This document shows positions 5,570-10,352 of a stretch of DNA of 10,352 nt, piece by piece; positions within the stretch are counted from its first letter, which is position 1; every line of letters starts with the position of its first letter. Under the pieces are notes generated by a model. The model was given only the letters and a program-made list of their open reading frames with translations, was not told the origin of the DNA and did no database searches. Made by a program: the position numbers and the translations under genes. This DNA is from Candidatus Bathyarchaeota archaeon (GTDB taxonomy: Archaea > Thermoproteota > Bathyarchaeia > 40CM-2-53-6), in NCBI GenBank assembly GCA_005888695.1, contig VBBH01000094.1, positions 1 to 10,352 of the forward strand, in the 5' to 3' direction.

Positions 5570-6349
5570 ATGCCTAAGGTAACTTTCATCGGATTGGGAT
5601 TGGACAGCGAGCGCGGAATCACTCTCGAAGGATTAGACGCAGCGCGAAATGCAAGTAGTGTATTCGCTGAGTTCTACACTAACTTAATGCCCAATTTGGA
5701 CGTGGCCAATCTTGAGCGGCTGGTTGGCAGGAAAGTAGCCGTTCTCAACCGTCAAGACATAGAAGACTCACACGGGAAAGACGTTCTGCTGGCCGCGAAG
5801 GAAGGCGATGTTACAGTCCTTGTCCCCGGAGATCCAATGGTCGCCACTACTCATGTAGCGCTAAGGCTTAGTCTTGCAAAGAGAGGGATTGAGAGTCGGA
5901 TAATTCACTCGGCCTCAATCATCTCCGCTGTATGCGGAGCAACTGGCTTGCAGAATTACAAGTTCGGCCGATCAGTAACCCTTCCCGCGGAACCCCCAGT
6001 TCCAAAATCTGTGATCCACACATTGGTTGAAAACAGACTGCGCGCGATGCATACCCTACTGTTTCTGGACGTTCGGGTTGAAGAGAAGGCTCAGCTCACA
6101 ATTCCCGAGGCGCTTGAGAAACTAAGAAAGGCAATGCCAGAATCCTCAGATTGGCTCGCGGTAGGGCTTGCGCGAGTAGGGGCAAGAGACCAACTCGTCA
6201 AGGCCGCAAGACTGGATCGCCTTTCCAAGCAATCCTTCGGAGGGCCACCGCAGGTCATGGTCTTTCCCTCGAAACTTCACTTCATGGAAGCCGAGGCTCT
6301 CAAGGTCTTCTGCGGCGCAGAGGACGCTGATCTGGAGGGAACTGCTTGA
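5570..6349 (+). CDS. dph5: Diphthine synthase (diphthamide biosynthesis methyltransferase Dph5)
   Basis: 259 aa, normal for archaeal Dph5 (also named DphB). It transfers methyl groups from SAM to the 3-amino-3-carboxypropyl histidine of elongation factor 2, the second step of diphthamide synthesis, in the cytosol. Family motifs of the tetrapyrrole-methylase fold are visible: FIGLGL (6-11), GITLEGL (16-22), ExYT (34-37), LVPGDPMVATTH (84-95), HSASIISA (113-120), GLQxYKFGR (126-134) and the C-terminal 'LHFMEAEAL'. Start ATG 5570 has no Shine-Dalgarno but an AT-rich AGAAATAC about 35 nt upstream, hinting at a short leader. The stop overlaps the start of the DUF357 gene (TTGA 6346-6349), so the two are co-translated. 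Confidence 0.96.
   Translation: MPKVTFIGLGLDSERGITLEGLDAARNASSVFAEFYTNLMPNLDVANLERLVGRKVAVLNRQDIEDSHGKDVLLAAKEGDVTVLVPGDPMVATTHVALRLSLAKRGIESRIIHSASIISAVCGATGLQNYKFGRSVTLPAEPPVPKSVIHTLVENRLRAMHTLLFLDVRVEEKAQLTIPEALEKLRKAMPESSDWLAVGLARVGARDQLVKAARLDRLSKQSFGGPPQVMVFPSKLHFMEAEALKVFCGAEDADLEGTA
6334..6338 (+). promoter_or_regulatory. Shine-Dalgarno GGAGG that fixes the DUF357 start
   Basis: GGAGG within the end of dph5, 7 nt before TTG 6346. It supports the unusual TTG start and the coupling of the two genes. Confidence 0.65.
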
Positions 6350-6600
6350 GAGAAGATGCGAAGGAAAGATCGGCGAATTACACAGCCACTACAGAGGAAG
6401 CCCTGAAGCATCTTCGAAGAAAGCAACTGCCCGCAACCATCAAGGATGAGCAGGTTGACAAGGTACTGGAACTCGTGCGAGGATACGTCAAGGATGCAAG
6501 GCACTACAAAGAGAATAAGCCGATAACTTCGCTTGCATGCATCGCATATGCTGAGGGGCTATTGGATGCTCTCAAGTTCCTAGGAATCGTGGACGTTTGA
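6346..6600 (+). CDS. DUF357 family protein
   Basis: 84 aa, close to the family's usual size. The conserved pattern of this archaeal family is visible: 'LPATIKDEQVDKVLELVRGYVKDARHY' (28-54), then 'KPITSLACIAYAEGLLDALKFLGIVDV' (58-84). It is all-helical, a small helical hairpin, of unknown function. The TTG start overlaps the dph5 stop as TTGA with GGAGG 7 nt upstream. The coupling suggests production together with Dph5; a link to EF-2 modification or translation would be inference. Confidence 0.9.
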   Translation: MREDAKERSANYTATTEEALKHLRRKQLPATIKDEQVDKVLELVRGYVKDARHYKENKPITSLACIAYAEGLLDALKFLGIVDV

Positions 6601-6659
6601 GTGCTTTCCTTTCCAAGTAACAATCGCCTGATATCCCGAGACAGCCCTTATCGTGACTA

Positions 6660-7238
6660 GTGGCCTGTCGTTTGGAAGAGTGTGCTGGTTGTTCTGAGAA
6701 GATCCATCGGGACGAGCAGGTCTCCGCGTTTACCTCGGCAGATGGGAAACGGACTTTCTATCACAAGGAATGTGAGATGAAAGCGGAACACTTTGCCAGG
6801 TGGAAGGAAGAGACGCCGTGGACCTTCAAACCGGTACGCATGACGATCGCTGAGTGGAGCACCTGTAATAACCGCAAACATCTCGGCTTATGGCAGTCCG
6901 TCTTCACCGCTAGACGAGATGAAGATGTTTGGTGTCCAGACTGCGGACTAAAGATCGCTCGACAGGAGCACCTTACCTGCCCGAAATGTAACGGTCAAGT
7001 GATCATAACAAATGCAGAAATGACCAAGAGCGTCTTCACCCATGGAGAACCTCTGTACAAGCTACAATTGTACTGTGTCGAACGTGGCGATATCACTTCA
7101 GCTAACGCGGTGGTCAGCGGCTTCACCCCAGTCACGGTCACAGGGAGAAGGGGAGAACAGATGATATCCTCGCAAAAAGATAATCTCATGCTGAATTATC
7201 AACCGAAGGGCGACCCTAAACGGGGCCTCAAAGTATAG
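6660..7238 (+). CDS. Protein with two predicted zinc-binding sites, function unknown
   Basis: 192 aa from GTG 6660, the first start after an in-frame TGA at 6654. The N-terminal site is C8-x2-C11 ... H35-x2-C38, a LIM- or treble-clef-like knuckle. The middle has a zinc ribbon C92-PD-C95 ... C107-PK-C110 with 11 residues between pairs. The rest (115-192) is mixed strands, ending in a polar tail. Such ribbons mostly bind nucleic acid or protein partners. There is no Shine-Dalgarno, so leaderless translation is possible. It is separated by 59 bp from the DUF357 gene and ends 9 bp from the stop of the convergent small zinc-ribbon gene. I recognise no named family. Confidence 0.78.
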   Translation: MACRLEECAGCSEKIHRDEQVSAFTSADGKRTFYHKECEMKAEHFARWKEETPWTFKPVRMTIAEWSTCNNRKHLGLWQSVFTARRDEDVWCPDCGLKIARQEHLTCPKCNGQVIITNAEMTKSVFTHGEPLYKLQLYCVERGDITSANAVVSGFTPVTVTGRRGEQMISSQKDNLMLNYQPKGDPKRGLKV

Positions 7239-7247
7239 GTCTACTGT

Positions 7248-7427
7248 TCAGGCCCATCGCCCGAGACTCTTACGACAACTCGGGCAGAGTCCGTGCTTTG
7301 GGTCCGCTGTGACTTTACCGCATTTCGAACATCTTCTTCGTCCAATGCGTCCGTGAACTTTGACCGTTCTCTTGAACCCTGCTCCAGAGTGAAAGCCACC
7401 CGGGACAACCATCTTACGCCGCTTCAC
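7248..7427 (-). CDS. Small basic zinc-ribbon protein (59 aa), easily missed
   Basis: Minus-strand frame from GTG 7427 (in-frame TGA just upstream) to TGA 7248-7250; ATG 7412 is an alternative start. The protein starts MKRRKMVVPGG, is very rich in Lys and Arg, and has a four-cysteine ribbon C33-SK-C36 ... C48-PS-C51 ending in 'CRKSLGRWA'. The ordered Cys pairs with CGK and CPSC context are hard to get by chance. A GTGA motif 7 nt before the GTG may serve as a weak Shine-Dalgarno. A longer plus-strand frame overlaps it but also overlaps ribL and looks non-coding. Size, charge and ribbon resemble small ribosomal or rRNA-binding proteins, but I cannot match it to a known one. Confidence 0.68.
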   Translation of the reverse strand: MKRRKMVVPGGFHSGAGFKRTVKVHGRIGRRRCSKCGKVTADPKHGLCPSCRKSLGRWA

Positions 7428-7466
7428 AGAGTCTCACGATGCAATCCTCAACTTGGTGAAAGTCTT

Positions 7467-7472
7467 CTTAAG
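7467..7472. promoter_or_regulatory. Possible shared promoter element CTTAAG
   Basis: Palindromic CTTAAG inside TTCTTAAG, 34 bp before the ribL TTG and 42 bp before the small zinc-ribbon GTG. It is the best AT-rich element in the 76-bp divergent spacer and could act as a TATA box either way. Weak. Confidence 0.25.
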
Positions 7473-7503
7473 TCATCGGCTACTAGGCGGTTGAAGAATT
7501 TGC

Positions 7504-7965
7504 TTGGGCTCGAAGGCTTCGAAGACCGTCTTGGCCACTGGTGCGTTCGACATTCTTCATTTGGGACACGTTCGATTTCTTGAAGAATCCAAGAAGGCTG
7601 GAGGCCGCGATGCAAAGCTGCTTGTTGTAGTTGCCAGCGATAGAACAGTTACTCGTCGAAAGGGCATTGCACCGGTATTGCCCGAGGAGCAAAGAAGACG
7701 GATCGTCTCATCTCTCAAACCCGTCAACCAAGCCATTCTAGGACATGAACATCTGGGCTTCCTCTGGGTTCTCAGGAAGTACCGACCCGATGTTGTTGCT
7801 TTCGGCCACGACCAGCGAGATATTCAGAAGGCCTTCAAGAAAATCATCAAGAGAGAGCGTCTCCCGATCAAGGTTGTACGAATACGACGGTACGGACGGA
7901 GGGGGTTCGATAGCAGCACGACAGTCAAGAAACTAGTTGCAAGGAGTCTGACCAGAAGGAGTTAG
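7504..7965 (+). CDS. ribL: FAD synthase (FMN adenylyltransferase), archaeal RibL type
   Basis: 153 aa, matching the archaeal single-domain enzyme that makes FAD from FMN with ATP or CTP. It has the nucleotidyltransferase core: GAFDILHLGH (13-22, with the HxGH signature), 'VVVASDRTVTRRKG' (41-54), LPEEQRRR (59-66), 'KPVNQAILG' (72-80) and a C-terminal SSTTVKKL comparable to the ISSTxI motif of cytidylyltransferases. Length and order fit RibL better than glycerol-3-phosphate cytidylyltransferase, which remains the alternative. The first start is TTG 7504, just after an in-frame TGA; Shine-Dalgarno is weak. Its stop overlaps the stop of the convergent ribK (7962-7965), the gene for the preceding step, which supports the assignment. 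Confidence 0.9.
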   Translation: MGSKASKTVLATGAFDILHLGHVRFLEESKKAGGRDAKLLVVVASDRTVTRRKGIAPVLPEEQRRRIVSSLKPVNQAILGHEHLGFLWVLRKYRPDVVAFGHDQRDIQKAFKKIIKRERLPIKVVRIRRYGRRGFDSSTTVKKLVARSLTRRS

Positions 7966-8636
7966 TCAGGACGGAGAAATGTACGAACATGAACCACGTC
8001 GCCATCCTTCAGACTGAGACGCTTCCTCAGAGACTCTGGAGAGATTATCTCAACAACATCTTCCCCGTAATGCGCTCTGATCGGTAGAATTATCGCGGCG
8101 GGAACCTTTTCCTCTACGATTGCCTTGTAGCATTTCGCGGGTCCGTAGCTTCTTTTTTGGTTCTGGAATCCTTCAATGTAGACGGATGGATATCCTTCCA
8201 AGATTCGCCGCTCCTGCACGTCCTCTTTTCTAAGTCGGATATTCAAGGTGCCAGGGAAAGGGTCGAATCCTAATTTGGATCGGAACTGTTTCCTGTATCC
8301 TTCCTTACTCACATAGTAAGAGCCTTCGGCCAGACCAGTGAACAAGACTCCTTTGAGGACAAGGTCGGTCTTGGGCGCTTCGAAAACCCTCTTCATCACC
8401 TTGTACATTCCCTCTAGTTGCCTGACTCCTTCGGCGGTAATCTGAATGGTCTGGTTTCTACCTTCCCTCATGCGTTCGAGCAAGCCTTCACGTCCCATCT
8501 CGATCAATCTACGCGATGCAGTCTGTTGCGAAATGCCGACATTCTTCGCCACGTCCTCCGTGGTGTAGGGTACATGCCTCTCGTTCGCTCCGAGCTCCGC
8601 AAGCTTGTACAACGTCAAGAGGTGAGAGGGCTTCAA
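7962..8636 (-). CDS. ribK: CTP-dependent riboflavin kinase with N-terminal HTH
   Basis: 224 aa. Residues 1-80 are a winged helix ('TTEDVAKNVGISQQTASRRLIEMGREGLL', then 'RNQTIQITAEGVRQL'). Residues 90-224 are the archaeal riboflavin kinase domain: 'KGVLFTGLAEGSYYVS', 'GYRKQFRSKLGFDPFPGT' followed by LNIRL, and later 'AAIILPIRAHYGEDVVEIISP'. The enzyme phosphorylates riboflavin to FMN using CTP. The HTH-kinase fusion is known in several archaea and may make the protein a flavin-responsive regulator as well. The TTG 8636 start overlaps the endonuclease V stop (TTGA 8633-8636), so it is co-translated with that gene. The 3' end overlaps ribL's stop on the other strand. Confidence 0.95.
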   Translation of the reverse strand: MKPSHLLTLYKLAELGANERHVPYTTEDVAKNVGISQQTASRRLIEMGREGLLERMREGRNQTIQITAEGVRQLEGMYKVMKRVFEAPKTDLVLKGVLFTGLAEGSYYVSKEGYRKQFRSKLGFDPFPGTLNIRLRKEDVQERRILEGYPSVYIEGFQNQKRSYGPAKCYKAIVEEKVPAAIILPIRAHYGEDVVEIISPESLRKRLSLKDGDVVHVRTFLRPD

Positions 8637-9298
8637 TGGCTGAGGATCCTGCGTTTTTGTTGGACGGCTTCTTGATGGGCGATTCTTAAGGGCAGAGGAT
8701 ATTCGGGCGAATGGATCATCGAACTGATTATTACATTTACAGCTGATGTTAGGTTGGTCTTGTGTCCGACACTCACATAGAGTGGTCTTTTCCGAAGTCT
8801 CGGTTTAACTGCTTTACCCAGGACTGTTCCGTCGGCGTCGACGATCGAGAGATCCTCTATTTCTTTCCCGTACAGGAGCTTTCGCGCGACGCCTACGGTT
8901 GGCTTGTTCAGAGCCACGCCGACGTGACATGCCAGACCAAAGCGTCTCGGATGAGCAAGCCCATGTCCTTCGACGATGAACATATCAGGACTCGATCTGA
9001 GCTTTGACGTTGCTTCAAGGAGCAAAGGTCCCTCTCTGAAACCAAACAGGCCTGGAAAATAGGGGACTAATCCTTCCAATTTGGAGTGTGCTGTCTCAAC
9101 CTCTCGTCCCGTGACTAGGTCGACTACTGCTGCGACTCCGACTCCCGAACTGTCGGAATATGCGGCGTCCAGTCCGCAGACAAGTTTGGGCATCGATCCA
9201 TCATCAGGTTGTATCGCGACTAGCTTTGCTAGACTTTCTTGTAGATGAGCTGCGGACTCGATGCCGCGAAAATCGAAAAGTGGTTGAGGATTCATCAC
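8633..9298 (-). CDS. nfi: Endonuclease V (deoxyinosine/inosine endonuclease)
   Basis: 221 aa. It cleaves DNA or RNA near inosine and starts repair or turnover of deaminated bases. Motifs in order: GLDAAYS (42-48, first catalytic Asp 44), YFPGLFGFREGP (80-91, wedge Tyr 80 and catalytic Glu 89), then VEGHGLAHPRRFGLACHVG (109-127), with 'KPTVGVARKLL' (132-142) after it. In the family the third motif normally reads DGxG, with the Asp as third metal ligand; here residue 110 is Glu (codon GAA at 8976-8978 region). Start GTG 9298 overlaps the translin stop (TAGTG), and ATG 9295 is one codon later and equally good. It is the middle gene of a tight translin-nfi-ribK operon. Confidence 0.95.
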   Translation of the reverse strand: MMNPQPLFDFRGIESAAHLQESLAKLVAIQPDDGSMPKLVCGLDAAYSDSSGVGVAAVVDLVTGREVETAHSKLEGLVPYFPGLFGFREGPLLLEATSKLRSSPDMFIVEGHGLAHPRRFGLACHVGVALNKPTVGVARKLLYGKEIEDLSIVDADGTVLGKAVKPRLRKRPLYVSVGHKTNLTSAVNVIISSMIHSPEYPLPLRIAHQEAVQQKRRILSH

Positions 9299-9942
9299 TA
9301 ATCTTGAGTTGAAGATTTCGCTACGAGCCTCTTGCCCACTCGTTCCAATGCTTGTTCCAAAGAGTATCTCCGGACCTCGGTTACTACGTCGCCCCTTGTG
9401 GACTCGATGATCTTCCTTGCAATATCCATCTTCACCCTGAACGTTGGAATTATCGAGGTGTGTTCAAGCCCCTGTAGGTCTTCGTAAACTCCTTCCATGA
9501 GGTCAAGTAGCTTCTCTGCTTTTGCGACGTCTCCTTTCCTGAGCGAGTTCAGTGCCATGCGTCGGAACTCGCCGATCACATCTAGCAGACCCAATATGTA
9601 ACTGCGATAACTTGCTCCTGTCTCCTTCAAGGATGGTACCTTACCCTTTTCCACGAATTCAAACAGAGAACTGGCCTCGACGAACTCCTGATATGCCACT
9701 GTGACGCTTGGAGAAGTCAACAATTCCGTGTGTGTCTTGGCAACTTCCTCAATGTGCTCCAGTACCTTCCAAGCCTCCCTTATCGTGGAGGCTGCTGTTT
9801 TCAAGTCGCCTCGGTGAATTTCAAGTATCGATGTACCTGCAAGCCTCACTGCCGTTCTTGAGATAGTGAAAACTTGTTCCCGCACCTGGTCGTATGTGGA
9901 CAGCTCTTTCTGAATGGATTCTAGGTCTCGTTTCAGCAGCAA
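9298..9942 (-). CDS. Translin/TRAX-family nucleic-acid-binding protein
   Basis: 214 aa, all-helical. Family signatures: 'VTVAYQEFVEASSLFEFVEKGKVPS' begins near residue 80, and 'YILGLLDVIGEFRRMALNSLRKGD' near 115-138. Then 'STRGDVVTEVRR' (181-192). Translin-fold proteins form ring octamers that bind single-stranded RNA or DNA, and the TRAX subunit of C3PO cleaves RNA with clustered acidic residues. Glu 86, Glu 89 and Asp 121/Glu 125 lie where those residues would be expected, so nuclease activity is possible (inference). TTG 9942 is the first start. A TATA-like box about 40 nt upstream gives the operon its own promoter, and the stop overlaps the endonuclease V start. Confidence 0.92.
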   Translation of the reverse strand: MLLKRDLESIQKELSTYDQVREQVFTISRTAVRLAGTSILEIHRGDLKTAASTIREAWKVLEHIEEVAKTHTELLTSPSVTVAYQEFVEASSLFEFVEKGKVPSLKETGASYRSYILGLLDVIGEFRRMALNSLRKGDVAKAEKLLDLMEGVYEDLQGLEHTSIIPTFRVKMDIARKIIESTRGDVVTEVRRYSLEQALERVGKRLVAKSSTQD

Positions 9943-9961
9943 GAGTACAGCACTCGGCTAG

Positions 9962-9975
9962 CCCGGATTACCGGG
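9962..9975. repeat. CCCGG-ATTA-CCGGG hairpin between psmB and translin gene
   Basis: Perfect 5-bp GC stem with a 4-nt loop, between the TATA-like box (9982-9989) and the TTG at 9942. It overlaps the expected transcription start. It could be a weak 3' hairpin of psmB (no T-tract follows) or a regulatory site. Confidence 0.4.
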
Positions 9976-9981
9976 TTGTGC

Positions 9982-9989
9982 TCTATAAC
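9982..9989 (-). promoter_or_regulatory. Probable TATA box of the translin-nfi-ribK operon
   Basis: Minus-strand GTTATAGA about 44 nt before TTG 9942; a start near 9960 would leave a leader of about 18 nt. Confidence 0.4.
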
Positions 9990-10009
9990 TTAGTTTGCTC
10001 TGGATTCGC

Positions 10010-10352
10010 TTAGCTCGGAGTGAACTTTGCAGATTCCTCTTTGATTCCGGTTGGTGTTATGATCATCATGTCGATCCCGTCTCCACTTGAGATGTCTCTT
10101 GCAAGGGCCGATCTTATCGCTCTCAATATCAATGGTTTGGCCTCCTCTAAGCCCAAACCATCATGGTATTCAGCCTCCAATACGCCGGTAGCGATTTCTG
10201 CGCCGGTTCCGACAGAGGCGAACTTGTCATCTAGGACAGAGCCGATGGGATCTAGGACGAACAATCCTGGCTTGCCATTGTCCGTGCCTCCAATGATAGT
10301 CTGAGCGAGATAGGGAAACATCCGTCTGTTAGACAATAGGCTGGCGATCAGT
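10010..10352 (-). CDS. psmB: Proteasome beta subunit, C-terminal part (runs off right edge)
   Basis: The frame is open to the right edge, upstream of any apparent start (codons LIASLLSNRRMFPYLAQTI). It carries the C-terminal half of an archaeal 20S proteasome beta subunit: 'FPYLAQTIIGG', LFVLDPIGS, 'ASVGTGAEIATGVLE', 'LGLEEAKPLILRAI' and 'DISSGDGIDMMIITPTG'. Beta subunits form the inner catalytic rings of the proteasome; the N-terminal catalytic Thr lies outside the window. The stop is TAA at 10010-10012. It lies 67 bp upstream of the translin gene in the same direction. Confidence 0.96.
   Translation of the reverse strand, partial: LIASLLSNRRMFPYLAQTIIGGTDNGKPGLFVLDPIGSVLDDKFASVGTGAEIATGVLEAEYHDGLGLEEAKPLILRAIRSALARDISSGDGIDMMIITPTGIKEESAKFTPS

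Noticed and set aside
7293..7583. 96-codon plus-strand frame
   Set aside because: Overlaps ribL out of frame and is antisense to the small zinc-ribbon gene; Ser/Arg-rich shadow composition.
1..10352. CRISPR arrays, insertion sequences, transposases, phage genes or toxin-antitoxin pair
   Set aside because: No repeated spacer pattern, terminal repeats or transposase motifs seen. The RHH genes lack an adjacent toxin-like frame, so an antitoxin role is not supported.

Overview
The window reads as chromosomal DNA of an archaeon, most likely from the Thermoproteota/TACK side (Nitrososphaeria- or Bathyarchaeia-like). It holds the C-terminal end of a proteasome beta subunit, archaeal diphthine synthase (Dph5), a DUF357 protein, a translin-family protein, endonuclease V, a CTP-dependent riboflavin kinase with an N-terminal HTH, an archaeal-type FAD synthase, and a lysine tRNA gene broken by introns with bulge-helix-bulge (BHB) folds. 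The lineage assignment is inferred from gene content; no rRNA is present. Start codons are strongly biased to TTG, and three gene pairs are coupled through a TTGA stop/start overlap.

Layout: (1) 1-1681, minus strand. The left edge cuts a secreted or membrane-anchored protein that starts with TTG behind a near-perfect Shine-Dalgarno. Upstream of it lies a two-gene operon: an unknown 125-aa protein, then a winged-helix protein. (2) 1881-3560. Two paralogous ribbon-helix-helix (RHH) proteins with a shared uncharacterised C-terminal domain are arranged head-to-head around a 381-bp intergenic region rich in inverted repeats. (3) 3589-4952, minus strand. A class I SAM methyltransferase and an unrecognised 133-aa protein. 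(4) 5008-5171, minus strand. tRNA-Lys(CTT) with three small introns (about positions 9/10, 30/31 and 43/44) and an encoded CCA. (5) 5304-7238, plus strand. A two-helix membrane protein, dph5, a DUF357 gene (coupled to dph5), and a protein with two cysteine-rich zinc sites. (6) 7248-7427, minus strand. A 59-aa basic zinc-ribbon gene whose reading frame is easily missed under a longer antisense frame. (7) 7504-9942. ribL on plus and ribK on minus are convergent with overlapping stop codons; ribK is the last gene of a translin-endonuclease V-ribK operon. (8) 10010 to the right edge: psmB, partial.

Functional threads: RibK makes FMN from riboflavin and RibL turns FMN into FAD, so the two convergent genes cover the flavin cofactor branch. 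Translin and endonuclease V are both nucleic-acid enzymes or binders in one tightly packed operon. Dph5 acts in EF-2 diphthamide synthesis. The most notable items are the triple-intron tRNA-Lys, an Asp-to-Glu change at an expected catalytic position of endonuclease V, the divergent RHH paralogue pair with its new-looking C-terminal domain, and the hidden small zinc-ribbon gene.
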